DNA of 64,000 bases from JADJOM01 sp963817435 (lineage in GTDB: Bacteria > Gemmatimonadota > Gemmatimonadetes > Gemmatimonadales > GWC2-71-9). This document shows positions 1 through 9,097 of this stretch, one piece after another; position 1 is the stretch's first letter, and the number at the start of each line of letters is the position of its first letter. A model generated the notes under the pieces. It was not told the DNA's origin and did not search any database. It saw nothing but the letters and a program-made list of their open reading frames with translations. The stretch lies in assembly GCA_963817435.1 (NCBI GenBank), contig CAWFNY010000001.1, positions 620,001-684,000 of the forward strand, in the 5' to 3' direction. Position numbers and translations under genes: made by a program.

Positions 1-738
1 AAGCAGCTTCGCGAGTTCGTATACGCGCTGAAGGACCTCGGGCTTTCCGCCGCGACCATTCGACGCCAGGTCTCCGCCATCCGGACCTACTATGGATTCC
101 TGCTCGCCGAAGGGCGCGCGGAACTCGATCCGAGCGATCGCCTGGAGATGCCCCGCCGTGGCCGGCAGCTGCCGGACACTCTCTCGGTCGCGGACATGGA
201 AGCCCTCGTCGCGGCGCCGCAGCCGGATGAACCGCTGGCCTGGCGCGACCGTGCCCTGCTGGAACTGGGATATGGTGCGGGCCTGCGGGTGTCCGAGCTC
301 TGCGGGCTGACACTCCCCAACCTGCTGCTGGGGGAGGGCCTGGTTCGGGTCTTCGGCAAGGGCTCGAAGGAGCGGCTGGTCCCCATCGGGCGGAATGTGA
401 TCGGCGCGGTCTCGGTCTACCTCCACCAGGTGCGCCCCGCGCTCGATCGCGGCGCGTCGAAGGAACGGGTACTGCTCAACGCGCGCGGAGCACCGCTCTC
501 CCGCGTCGGCGCCTGGGGCGTCGTGAAGCGGTGCGCGAAAGTCGCCGGCATCCGCAAACGGGTGACGACGCATACGCTCAGGCACTCGTTTGCGACCCAC
601 CTGCTCGAGGGTGGCGCCGACCTGCGCGCGGTGCAGGAGATGCTCGGTCATGCCGATCTCTCGACCACCCAGATCTACACCCACGTCGACCGGGAATACC
701 TCCGTTCCGTTCACCGCCAGTTTCACCCTCGAGGCTGA
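1..738 (+). CDS. xerC/xerD: XerC/XerD-family tyrosine recombinase (5' end outside window)
   Basis: Tyrosine site-specific recombinase that would cut and rejoin chromosome dimers at dif. The reading frame is open from base 1, so roughly the first 50 of the usual ~300 residues are missing. The remainder of the SAM-like N-terminal core-binding domain is followed by the catalytic domain. All catalytic boxes are visible: Arg in AGLRVSELCG, Lys in GKGSKER, HTLRHSFATHLL (His-x-x-Arg), LGHADLSTTQIYTH with the second His, and the nucleophilic Tyr in that last box. XerC and XerD cannot be separated from this fragment. The next gene starts 6 bp downstream at a GTG. A candidate dif lies at 27211-27238. 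Confidence 0.93.
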   Translation, partial: KQLREFVYALKDLGLSAATIRRQVSAIRTYYGFLLAEGRAELDPSDRLEMPRRGRQLPDTLSVADMEALVAAPQPDEPLAWRDRALLELGYGAGLRVSELCGLTLPNLLLGEGLVRVFGKGSKERLVPIGRNVIGAVSVYLHQVRPALDRGASKERVLLNARGAPLSRVGAWGVVKRCAKVAGIRKRVTTHTLRHSFATHLLEGGADLRAVQEMLGHADLSTTQIYTHVDREYLRSVHRQFHPRG

Positions 739-744
739 CCCGTC

Positions 745-2106
745 GTGACCAGACCGCTGGCGGTGGCGCTGATGCTGGCGACGGTGGCCTGCGCGACCTA
801 TCGCGCACGGCCCCTGGAAATCTCGGAGACTGCTGCGCAATTCAATGCGCGGCGGCTCGACGCGCCGGCGCTCCGTGCCGCTCTCGATTCTCTGGGCGTC
901 CACCCGTCGGCCGAGGGCTGGAATGACTGGGAGCTGGGTCAGGCGGCATGGGTGCTGCGCCCGGAACGGGCGCGCCTGGCCGCGGAAATCAGGGTGGCCG
1001 AGGCCGCGCGCATCACCGCGGGTGCCCGTGAGCGCCCGGGACTCAATACGGAGACGGAATACTCCTTCAGTGGCACGAGCGGGGAGTCGCGCTGGGGCCT
1101 CGCGCTGAGCGGTGTCTTCACGGTCGAGCTCGGTGGCAAGCGTGGTGCCCGGCTGGGTCGCGCTAACGCCGGTGTGCTGGTCACGGTGGCGCGCCGCGAC
1201 GAGGAAGCCTGGGGAGTCCGGTGGCGGGTGCACGAGGCCGCGGTTTGGCTGGCGATCGGCGAGGATCTCCTTGCCGCCGTGGCGCGTCAGCGGAACCTTG
1301 CAGACTCGGTTGCGGAGCTGGTACGGCGCCGATTCGAGGACGGCTCGATTACCTCGGCCGAGGTGGCCCGCGCCGACGCCGACCGTCAGGCTGCGGACGC
1401 CGAGGTCGCCGTCCGCACCCGCGAGGTGGCAGAGCGCCGTGCCGGGCTCGCGGCGGCGATAGGAATTCCGCTGGGCGAATTGGAGCGTACAGTCCGCCTG
1501 CCGGCCGTGGCCACGGAGTGTGGAGTCGGACTGTCTCGCGATTCGCTCCAGGTGATCGCGCTCGACGCCCGGCCCTCGCTTCGTCGCGTGCTCGCGGAGT
1601 ATCAGGTGGCGGAATCGGAGGTGCGTGTGGAAGTCGCCAGGAGCTGGCCGGATCTGCAGCTTGGCCCCGGGCTCTTTTTCGACCACGGTGTCGGGAAATG
1701 GACGATCGGCTTTGGTGCGCCGTCGCTTCCGTTACACGGCAATCGGGGGCCGATCGCGGAGGCGGAGGCGCGCCGTGAAGTGGCGGCGGGACGGGTGACC
1801 GAGGTCCAGCAGCAGATCCTTGACGACGTCGAACAGGGCGTGGCCGGCTGTGCCGCCGCCTCCCAGGAGTCGGCGGCGCTGGATATGAGCGGAATCAGGC
1901 GACAACTGCAGGTCGCCGAGTCGGCGTACGCCAGGGGCGAGGCCGGTCGGCTCGAGGTCGGGCTGGCGCGGCTCGAGGTCGCCCGTGCGGAGCGCCGGCT
2001 GGCCGAGGCGCGGGGGGGGATGGCGCTGGCGCGGCTCGCGCTGGAACGGGCCAGCGGACTCTGGGGTCCGAACGCCGCGCGGAGCGCGGAGAAGGAGGGG
2101 AAGTGA
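745..2106 (+). CDS. TolC-like outer-membrane factor of an RND metal efflux system
   Basis: Outer-membrane channel component of a tripartite efflux pump, 453 aa. The N-terminus is a short hydrophobic signal ending in a lipobox-like ATVAC, with Cys16 as the likely lipidated residue. The rest is the long Ala/Arg/Glu-rich helical architecture of the TolC/CusC/CzcC (OEP) family, in two halves. The GTG start follows the recombinase stop by 6 bp. The stop overlaps the GTG of the adaptor gene, so all three pump genes are translationally coupled. Family assignment rests on helix pattern, lipobox and neighbours; the substrate cannot be read from this subunit. Confidence 0.85.
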   Translation: MTRPLAVALMLATVACATYRARPLEISETAAQFNARRLDAPALRAALDSLGVHPSAEGWNDWELGQAAWVLRPERARLAAEIRVAEAARITAGARERPGLNTETEYSFSGTSGESRWGLALSGVFTVELGGKRGARLGRANAGVLVTVARRDEEAWGVRWRVHEAAVWLAIGEDLLAAVARQRNLADSVAELVRRRFEDGSITSAEVARADADRQAADAEVAVRTREVAERRAGLAAAIGIPLGELERTVRLPAVATECGVGLSRDSLQVIALDARPSLRRVLAEYQVAESEVRVEVARSWPDLQLGPGLFFDHGVGKWTIGFGAPSLPLHGNRGPIAEAEARREVAAGRVTEVQQQILDDVEQGVAGCAAASQESAALDMSGIRRQLQVAESAYARGEAGRLEVGLARLEVARAERRLAEARGGMALARLALERASGLWGPNAARSAEKEGK

Positions 2107-3053
2107 GGCAGGGGGTCTGTCTGTTCGCGCTCCTCCTGGCCGCGGGGGCCTGCGGTGGGACACCGAAGCCGGCCGAGGACCAGACGGGAGTCTCGGAGAA
2201 ACCCGCAGCGTCGGTGACGGGTCTGGCCGGGGAGACCGCGATCGTCCTGGACAGCAGCACCGTCGCCCGGATCGGACTCCGGACGGTGGTCCTCTCGCGC
2301 AGCACGCGAGCGCCCGAACTCGAGCTTCCCGCGGAGGTGGTCGAGGATCCAGGAGCCGGTACCACGATCCGGACAGGTGTCGGCGGTCGCCTGACGGAAG
2401 TTGATGGACGCTCCTGGCCGCACGTCGGGGATCGGCTGGCGGTCGGGGAGGCGATCGCGCAGGTCGGGGATGCCCGCCCGATCCTGGTGCCCCGGAGCGG
2501 CACCATCGTGGCGCTGATGGCTCAGCCCGGGGAGCTGCTCCAGCCGGGGCAGGAGCTCCTGCGACTCATCGATTTCCGGACCGCGCTGGTGCGCGTGACG
2601 CTGGAAGCGCCTGACGCGGCGCCGCCGGCGACCCTCTCGTTCTCGGTCGGCACTGCCGGCGCTCGCCTGACGGGACATCTCCAGGGGCCGGCGCCCGAGG
2701 CGGATCCCGTCTCGCGGGCGCCGGCGTGGCTCTATCGGGTGGAGGGCGGCGAAGGGCTGCGCCCCGGGGTCGCAATGCTCGCCCACCACGCGGACCCGCG
2801 CGGTGCCCGGGGCGGGGTGCTGGTACCCAGCGATGCGGTGGTGCAGTGGGATGCTCTCGCCTGGGCGTTCGTCGAACGCGCTCCGGGGAAGTATGTCCGG
2901 GTACGGGTGCCGACCGACCTCGCGGTGCCAGGCGGCTGGCTCGTGCAGCAGGGCTTCTCACCCGGAGACCGGGTGGTCGTGACCGGCGCCGGCCAGTTGC
3001 TGTCGGAGGAATTCCGCGCGCGTATCTCCGTCGGACAGGAGGTCGGGGAGTAG
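2103..3053 (+). CDS. RND efflux periplasmic adaptor (HlyD/CusB/CzcB type)
   Basis: Membrane-fusion protein linking the inner-membrane pump to the outer-membrane channel, 316 aa. It begins with a lipoprotein signal (LLLAAGAC, Cys17). It contains the two halves of a biotinyl-lipoyl-like domain (around residues 95-160, with VGDRLAVGEAIAQVGDA and QPGELLQPGQELL) and C-terminal beta-barrel and membrane-proximal segments (SDAVVQWD, FSPGDRVVVTGAGQLLSEEF). It is shorter than typical CusB/CzcB (~400 aa), mainly because the coiled-coil hairpin is small or absent. Its GTG overlaps the TolC-like stop, and the pump gene begins 1 bp after its stop. Confidence 0.86.
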   Translation: MRQGVCLFALLLAAGACGGTPKPAEDQTGVSEKPAASVTGLAGETAIVLDSSTVARIGLRTVVLSRSTRAPELELPAEVVEDPGAGTTIRTGVGGRLTEVDGRSWPHVGDRLAVGEAIAQVGDARPILVPRSGTIVALMAQPGELLQPGQELLRLIDFRTALVRVTLEAPDAAPPATLSFSVGTAGARLTGHLQGPAPEADPVSRAPAWLYRVEGGEGLRPGVAMLAHHADPRGARGGVLVPSDAVVQWDALAWAFVERAPGKYVRVRVPTDLAVPGGWLVQQGFSPGDRVVVTGAGQLLSEEFRARISVGQEVGE

Positions 3054-3054
3054 C

Positions 3055-6000
3055 GTGCTGAACGGCATGGTGCGTTTCGCGGTCAGGCGGCCGGGGATCG
3101 TGATCGGCCTGGCGCTCACGCTGGTGGTGTACGGCGTGACGGTGGTGGCACGGGCCAAGCTCGATGTGTTTCCGGAATTCGCGCCTCCGCAGGTGTCCAT
3201 CCAGACCGAGGCCCCCGGTCTCTCTCCGGATCAGGTCGAAGTACTCGTCACTACCCCGATCGAGAACGCCGTCAACGGCGTCAATGGCCTTGCGGTGATG
3301 CGCTCGCAGTCCATTCAGGGGTTGTCGGTCATCACCGTGATCCTCGGCGAAGGCACCGATCTCCTCCGCGCCCGGCAGATGATCGCCGAACGGCTCGGTG
3401 AACTCAGCGGCCAGCTCCCCGCGACCGCCCGCGCACCGGTCCTGAGTCCGCTCACCTCGTCTTCCAGCACGGTGCTGGTGCTGGGCATCACGTCGGCCAG
3501 CCGGACCCTGATGGACCAGCGCAGTTTCGTGGACTGGGTGCTGCGCCCGCGCCTGCTTGCCACTCCCGGCGTCGCCAAGGTGGCGGTCTTCGGCGGCGAG
3601 GTGCGGCAACTCCAGATCCTCGCCGACCCGGTGCGGTTGCGGGCGCATGGCATGGATCTGACGGATCTGGTCGCCGCCGCCGAACGTTCCACCAATGTGC
3701 GTGGCGCGGGCGTGATCGATGATCCCAACCAGCGGTTGGTAATCTCCGCGGATGGGCAGCTGCTCACCCCCGCCGCCCTCGGCCAGAGCGTGCTGCGTGC
3801 CGGCAGCGGCGGTCTGCTTCGGCTGCGGGACGTCGCGGAGATTCGCGAGGGAGCGGAGACCAAGTTCGGCGATGCGCTGGTCAACGGGGGTCCCGGCATC
3901 GCGATCGTCGTGTCGGGACAGTTAGGCACCAATACCAAGGAGGTCGCGACCGCCGTCGACGCCGTGCTCCGGGACCTGGCGCCGGCCATCCAGGCAGCAG
4001 GACTCGTTCTACATGCGGATCTCTTCCGCCCGGCGGCCTTTGTCGACCTGGCGGTCCGGAACATCACCGTCGCCCTGCTGATGGGTGGCGTGCTGGTGGC
4101 CGTGGTGCTGCTGCTCTTTCTCTACGACCTTCGCGCCGCGGCGATCTCGCTGACCGCGATCCCGCTGTCCCTGCTTGCCGCGATCATCGTGCTCGACCGG
4201 TTCGGCTTCTCGCTCAACACGCTCACGCTCGGCGGACTGGCGATCGCGCTGGGTGAAGTGGTGGACGACGCCATCATCGATGTCGAGAATATCACCCGGC
4301 GGCTTCGGCTGAACCGGCGGCTGGCCGAGCCGCGTCCGGTGCGCGATGTCGTCTGGGCCGCGTCGATCGAAGTCCGGCACAGCGTGGTCTACGCGACCTT
4401 TGTCGTCGCGGTGGTCTTCGCGCCGGTCCTGACCATGAGCGGCGTGCAGGGGGCGCTGTTCCGCCCGCTCGGCTTTTCCTACATCCTCGCGACGCTCGCG
4501 TCGCTCGCCGTGGCACTCATGGTGACGCCGGCGCTTGCGCTTGCGCTGCTCGCAGGAGGGGAGCGGGGCTCCCGCGAATCGGCGCTGCTGCGGAGCCTGC
4601 GCGCCGGGTACGAACGGGTCGTGGTCCGGCTCTTCGCCATTCCGCGGACGGTCGCGGCCCTGACCGCGCTGGTGTGCCTCGGTGCTCTCGCGGTGGTGCC
4701 GTTGCTCGGCACCAGCTTCCTGCCGGACTTCCGGGAGGGGCACTATGTCGTCCACATGTCGGCGGTGCCCGGTGCCTCACTTGAGGAATCGCTCCGGCTC
4801 GGGCGCATGGTGACGGCGGCAATTCAGCGTGATCCCCGCGTGCTCGCCGTCACGCAGCGGGTCGGGCGCGCCGAACTCTCCGAGGACACCTGGGGAACGC
4901 ACTACAGCGAAATCGAGGTCGAACTGCGGCCGGTCGAGGGGGAGGCCGCGCGGACTTTCGAAGACAGTCTCCGGGCCCACCTGGCCGGTTTCCCCGGGGT
5001 GAGTTTCGCGATCCGCGGCTTCCTCACCGAGCGGATCGAGGAGACGCTCACCGGATCGACCGCGGAGATCGTGGTCCGGCTGTACGGGGAGGACCTCGAC
5101 AGTCTGGATGTCGCGGCGCGGCGCGTGGCTACGATCGCCCAGAGCATGCGCGGTGCGGCGGACGTGCAGTACGACGCCCCCGCGGTGGTGCCCGCCGCCA
5201 CGGTTCGGCTGCGGCCCGGGGCGCTGGCGCGGGCCGGGCTCGGCGCCGACGATGCGCTCCGGGCGGTGGAGACGGCGACACGGGGAACCCGGGTCGCACA
5301 GACGTTCGAGGGGAACCGCGCCACCGACGTCGTGGTCCTGCTCGCGCCCGAAGCGCGACGGCGACCGGAAGACCTCAGGCGACTGCCACTCCGCTCGCCC
5401 GATGGCCGTCTCGTGAACCTCGGACAGGTGGCCGACGTCGAACGATCGTCGGGGCGCTACATGATCTCCCACCAGGGGGCGCGACGGGTACAGACCGTCA
5501 CGGCGAACACCGCCGGGCGCGACGTGGCCGACTTCGCGAGCGAACTCGCCCGGCGGGTCCAGGCGCCGGGCCTGCTGCCCGCCTCGGTCTATGCGGAGCT
5601 CGCGGGAACCGCGGAGGCCCAGCGGCTGGCGCAGCGGGAACTGCTGCTGCACAGCCTGCTGGTCGGGGCGATCATCGTGCTGTTGCTGTGGCTGGCGTTC
5701 GGGGAAGCGGGCCGGCTGCTGCTGGTGCTGGCGAACCTGCCCTTCGCGCTCGTGGGCGGAGTCGTCGCCGTCGCGCTTGGCGGCGCGACTCTCTCGTTAG
5801 GATCGCTGGTCGGGTTCGTGACCCTGTTCGGCATCGCGACCCGAAACGCCGTGATGCTCATCTCTCACTACGACCACCTGGTGCGGGTGGAAGGCCGCGA
5901 GTGGGGCGCGGCGACGGCACTGCAGGGAGCCAGCGAACGTCTCGGTCCAATCCTGATGACGGCGCTCGTCACCGGACTTGCGCTGCTCCCCCTCGCGCTC

Positions 6001-6147
6001 GGCAGCGGTGACCCCGGTCGCGAGATCGAAGGGCCCATGGCCATCGTCATTCTGGGAGGGTTGGCAACCTCGACCCTCCTCAGCCTGTTCGTTCTGCCAA
6101 CGCTGGCGCTGCGCTTTGCCCGTTTTGCACCGGACGCGGACGCGTAG
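3055..6147 (+). CDS. Heavy-metal RND efflux pump (CzcA/CusA family)
   Basis: Inner-membrane proton-driven pump, 1030 aa, the usual length for HME-RND proteins. It has 12 predicted TM segments (1 + 5 + 1 + 5) with two large periplasmic loops. The N-terminus reads VRFAVRRPGIVIGLAL, then LDVFPEFAPPQVSIQTEAPG, a CzcA-family signature. The TM4 proton-relay motif is GEVVDDAIIDVENI, residues 400-413, with Asp404, Asp405, Asp409 and Glu411. This is more acidic than the forms I associate with Cus-type (DAAIVMIEN) pumps. That argues for divalent cations rather than Cu/Ag, but the metal is inference. The 3' end overlaps the convergent VanZ-like gene by 68 bp. Confidence 0.93.
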   Translation: MLNGMVRFAVRRPGIVIGLALTLVVYGVTVVARAKLDVFPEFAPPQVSIQTEAPGLSPDQVEVLVTTPIENAVNGVNGLAVMRSQSIQGLSVITVILGEGTDLLRARQMIAERLGELSGQLPATARAPVLSPLTSSSSTVLVLGITSASRTLMDQRSFVDWVLRPRLLATPGVAKVAVFGGEVRQLQILADPVRLRAHGMDLTDLVAAAERSTNVRGAGVIDDPNQRLVISADGQLLTPAALGQSVLRAGSGGLLRLRDVAEIREGAETKFGDALVNGGPGIAIVVSGQLGTNTKEVATAVDAVLRDLAPAIQAAGLVLHADLFRPAAFVDLAVRNITVALLMGGVLVAVVLLLFLYDLRAAAISLTAIPLSLLAAIIVLDRFGFSLNTLTLGGLAIALGEVVDDAIIDVENITRRLRLNRRLAEPRPVRDVVWAASIEVRHSVVYATFVVAVVFAPVLTMSGVQGALFRPLGFSYILATLASLAVALMVTPALALALLAGGERGSRESALLRSLRAGYERVVVRLFAIPRTVAALTALVCLGALAVVPLLGTSFLPDFREGHYVVHMSAVPGASLEESLRLGRMVTAAIQRDPRVLAVTQRVGRAELSEDTWGTHYSEIEVELRPVEGEAARTFEDSLRAHLAGFPGVSFAIRGFLTERIEETLTGSTAEIVVRLYGEDLDSLDVAARRVATIAQSMRGAADVQYDAPAVVPAATVRLRPGALARAGLGADDALRAVETATRGTRVAQTFEGNRATDVVVLLAPEARRRPEDLRRLPLRSPDGRLVNLGQVADVERSSGRYMISHQGARRVQTVTANTAGRDVADFASELARRVQAPGLLPASVYAELAGTAEAQRLAQRELLLHSLLVGAIIVLLLWLAFGEAGRLLLVLANLPFALVGGVVAVALGGATLSLGSLVGFVTLFGIATRNAVMLISHYDHLVRVEGREWGAATALQGASERLGPILMTALVTGLALLPLALGSGDPGREIEGPMAIVILGGLATSTLLSLFVLPTLALRFARFAPDADA

Positions 6148-7348
6148 CGGCGCTGGAGGGCATCGCCGCATCGCGCTCCCGGAGCAGCCAGCGGATGTGC
6201 GCCCGCTGCAGATGGTAGATCCCGCCACCGTACAGGGTCGTCCCGAGCGCCAGCCCGGCTCGCAACAGGCTTGCTCCCGCGCCGGGATGGAATGCCGCGA
6301 CGATCTCCAGGGCCGCTGAAGCCGCGAGTCCCCAGCCGGCGATCGCAAGCGCCGACTGGCCGAAACTCTGCTCCCGACGGCCGCGATACTCCGCCACCGC
6401 ATATCCCAGGACGGTGAAGGCCGCCAGGTGCTCCAGTGCCCGGAGGATCCTGACCGTGTCAGCGGATCCCCAGAACCCATGCAGGCCCGGCTCTCCATGC
6501 CACGCGGTGATGGGTGCCCAGGGAGGCCAGCCGGCCAGGCAGAGGAGATAGAGCCCGAGGACCGGTGCCACCCGCGTGAGTGTCTCGGCTTCGAATCGTC
6601 GGTCGCCGCGCAGATCCTCTCGCGCCCAGCCGCCGGACCAGAAGGCGGTCGCGGCGGCGACGAGCAGCGCGGATGCGAGCACCAGGCGCGGGTGTTCGAT
6701 GAGGCCCGGAATCGCACCCACCAGATACCAGAACGAGGCCAGCGCGGCGAATCGTGCCACGCTCGCCGCTCCCGCGGGCGCGAATCGATTCCGGTAGATG
6801 GCGCCGAGGACCCGTGCGCCGAGGAGGCCCAGCAAGAGCGAAAGGCTCATGCGCGCCGGTTCGCCGGACGCGGCGAGGCCGCTGAGCCAGAGCAGCGGGA
6901 CGAGCAGATAGGCGAGTCCCATCAGCGGCAGCTCAAGGGCCAGGGCGCCGATCAGGGCGGGGGTGAGTCGGATCCGGCGGGCGAGCAGATCGTGAGCGAG
7001 CGCTCCGAACCAGGCCCCGAGGCCATTGGTCAGGACATCCACCGGGGAGCTGAAGCGCGACGGCAGGAAGAGCTGGGTCGCCTCGATGAGGCAGCTGAAC
7101 CGCAGTCCCCAGAGCAGCGGACGGATCGCCCACCGGTCCCCGCGCGGGTCATGCGACAGCCGGAAGAGAAAGCCGAGCGGGAAGAACATCCCCACGTTCG
7201 CGAGCGCGTCGGACACGCTTCCGCCCCACGTTATCCCATGACGGCTGGCGACGCTGAAGTCGAACGGCACCAGCGTGACGAGCACGACGACACCGAGGAG
7301 ATAGCCGAGGAAGGCGCTGGCGAGGCGGGAACCGGTTCGGGAGGCCAT
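6080..7348 (-). CDS. VanZ-like multi-pass membrane protein
   Basis: Integral membrane protein of about 422 aa with two VanZ-like modules. The first (residues ~10-130) has VTLVPFDF, DALANVGMFFPLGF and EATQLFLPSRFSSPVDVLTN. The second (~270-400) has RILRALEHLAAFTVLGYAVAEY and AALEIVAAFHPG. VanZ domains occur in proteins tied to envelope glycans and teicoplanin resistance, but no biochemical role is established here. I chose the ATG at 7348 because the signal-like hydrophobic stretch follows it directly; an upstream start at 7375 would add nine residues. It lies 48 bp downstream of the ABC permease on the same strand. Its tail overlaps the convergent RND pump gene by 68 bp. Confidence 0.75.
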   Translation of the reverse strand: MASRTGSRLASAFLGYLLGVVVLVTLVPFDFSVASRHGITWGGSVSDALANVGMFFPLGFLFRLSHDPRGDRWAIRPLLWGLRFSCLIEATQLFLPSRFSSPVDVLTNGLGAWFGALAHDLLARRIRLTPALIGALALELPLMGLAYLLVPLLWLSGLAASGEPARMSLSLLLGLLGARVLGAIYRNRFAPAGAASVARFAALASFWYLVGAIPGLIEHPRLVLASALLVAAATAFWSGGWAREDLRGDRRFEAETLTRVAPVLGLYLLCLAGWPPWAPITAWHGEPGLHGFWGSADTVRILRALEHLAAFTVLGYAVAEYRGRREQSFGQSALAIAGWGLAASAALEIVAAFHPGAGASLLRAGLALGTTLYGGGIYHLQRAHIRWLLRERDAAMPSSAATRPRPVQNGQSAAPALAERTG

Positions 7349-7396
7349 GGCAGGTGCCTCCAGTATCGGCACCACGACGCCTCGAGCTGAGGGCGG

Positions 7397-9097
7397 CTAT
7401 GCCGTCGAGGGGTCGAGGCGCTCGAAGCGCTCGCCCAGCCAGTCGAGGATGAGGAATGCCTCCAGCAGGAGGGCCGCGCCTGCGAGGAGCAGCGCGGGCA
7501 CCAGGGCCCAGGGTCCGAGGTGCGTCCACAGCAGGTAGGCTGCGCCGCTCCCAGCCACGGATGGCCCCAGCGCGGCGATGGCGAGGAGCAGGACAGAGAT
7601 GCCGGCGGTCAGCAATTGCTGCCCCACCTGTTCGATGCCCCCGGGCCGGATCTCGGTTCGCACCCAGGCGGGGTAGAGGAGCGCGCCGCCATTCTGAATG
7701 CCAAGGGCGATGATATTGAGGCCGACCAGGACCAGGCCTGCAGGAACGAGCGACGCCGCCACCTGCGCGGCGGAGAGGTAACCCGTCGCGTCGCTCCACA
7801 GCCCGAGCAGGGCGACTGCTCCAAGCAGGAGTTGCAGTGCCGTCAGGACCAGCGCGGAGGACAGCACCTCACCAGTCATCACGGCCAGCCCCGAGAGCGG
7901 CCAGGTACGGAGCAGGCTGATCTGTTCGAGTTCACTGCGAAGATCGATGCGCACCCACTGCGGTCCGAGCACGCTTAATACGACCACCCAGGTGAACGCC
8001 ATCGTGCCCACCACCCGGAGGATGGCCGGGTCCTCCTGGCCTTCGATCATGACGACCGCGACGCTGACCCCGGCGATGACGGTGATCATCACGAGAAACG
8101 AGGGGCTCAGGGTGCGGATCAGCCGGGTGAGGTTCTTCCAGACGATCGCGGTGATGGGATGTCCGGAAGGTGAAAGGCCCACCCAGTGTCTCGTCCGGCG
8201 GGGCGTCATCGACGCTCCCGCTCCTTGCCGCCTCCACCGGTCGAGCCGCGCCGCTCGGCGGGCGCTCGCCTCGAGCGCGGCCTCCTCGAAGGCCCGGTCG
8301 GCGCGTATCACCCAGACCAGATGCAGCGCGAGGAGCCCGACCGCGCCGGTCGCCGCGCGCACCCATTCCCGGAGCGTCTCGGCCTCCAGCGGCGCCAGCG
8401 GAAGCCGGAACGGCCAGATCACGTATCTGAGCGGGACCGTCGCCAGCAGACCGCGGAGCACCCCCGGCACACCCTCCGGCTGTCCGGCCCAGGACCCCGA
8501 CGGGAGCCGCTGAACGCCGGCCCAGAGGGAGCCAGCCAGAGCCGCGATGAGCAGCAGGGCCGGCCAGCTCTTCCGCAGTCCGGCCACGCCATGACCGGTG
8601 GCGCTGTCACGCGTGAGGGCGACTCCCAGTCGATGGAGAAACAGGGTATCGAAGACGACCCAGAGACTGATCGCGTAGAATACGGCGCCGAGTGGATGGC
8701 TCTCTCCGCGGCGCAGGAGGAACGTCCACACCAGCACGTTCACGAGGATGAGCGGCTGTGCCCGCAGCAGCTTGTACTGCAGCAGCGCCGCGCGGCTCAC
8801 CGGGGCCGGGAAGAAGAAATGAATCTCGGCGGGGGTGAAGGCGAGGGCTGTACGGTCCGCACCGAATACCCACCACTTGAGCACCAGGAACATCAGGAAG
8901 ATCGAACCGCCGAGCGCCACCACCGGTGGCGGGATGGCCCCCGGGTTGTTGTGCCGCTGTCCGAAGATCACGAAGCTGAGATACCCGAGGCCCAGCAGTA
9001 GGGCGAAGGCGTAGCGTGGGCTGCGCAGCCGCGACGTGATGCCTCGGAGGCGGTTCCGGAGGGAGCGGAGGAAGAGGAAGAGGGCTGCGTCCCTCAC
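7397..9097 (-). CDS. ABC exporter permease, large multi-span
   Basis: Membrane subunit of an ABC exporter, 566 aa with roughly 12 hydrophobic segments. It has the character of the 'putative ABC exporter' family: KWWVFGADRTALAFTPAEI, then FFFPAPVSRAALLQYKLLRAQ near residues 70-110, and PITAIVWKNLTRLIRTLSPS at the start of the second half. The substrate is unknown. Its ATG overlaps the stop of the ATPase gene (9094-9097), so the two are coupled and surely form one transporter. The VanZ-like gene is probably in the same transcript. Confidence 0.8.
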   Translation of the reverse strand: MRDAALFLFLRSLRNRLRGITSRLRSPRYAFALLLGLGYLSFVIFGQRHNNPGAIPPPVVALGGSIFLMFLVLKWWVFGADRTALAFTPAEIHFFFPAPVSRAALLQYKLLRAQPLILVNVLVWTFLLRRGESHPLGAVFYAISLWVVFDTLFLHRLGVALTRDSATGHGVAGLRKSWPALLLIAALAGSLWAGVQRLPSGSWAGQPEGVPGVLRGLLATVPLRYVIWPFRLPLAPLEAETLREWVRAATGAVGLLALHLVWVIRADRAFEEAALEASARRAARLDRWRRQGAGASMTPRRTRHWVGLSPSGHPITAIVWKNLTRLIRTLSPSFLVMITVIAGVSVAVVMIEGQEDPAILRVVGTMAFTWVVVLSVLGPQWVRIDLRSELEQISLLRTWPLSGLAVMTGEVLSSALVLTALQLLLGAVALLGLWSDATGYLSAAQVAASLVPAGLVLVGLNIIALGIQNGGALLYPAWVRTEIRPGGIEQVGQQLLTAGISVLLLAIAALGPSVAGSGAAYLLWTHLGPWALVPALLLAGAALLLEAFLILDWLGERFERLDPSTA

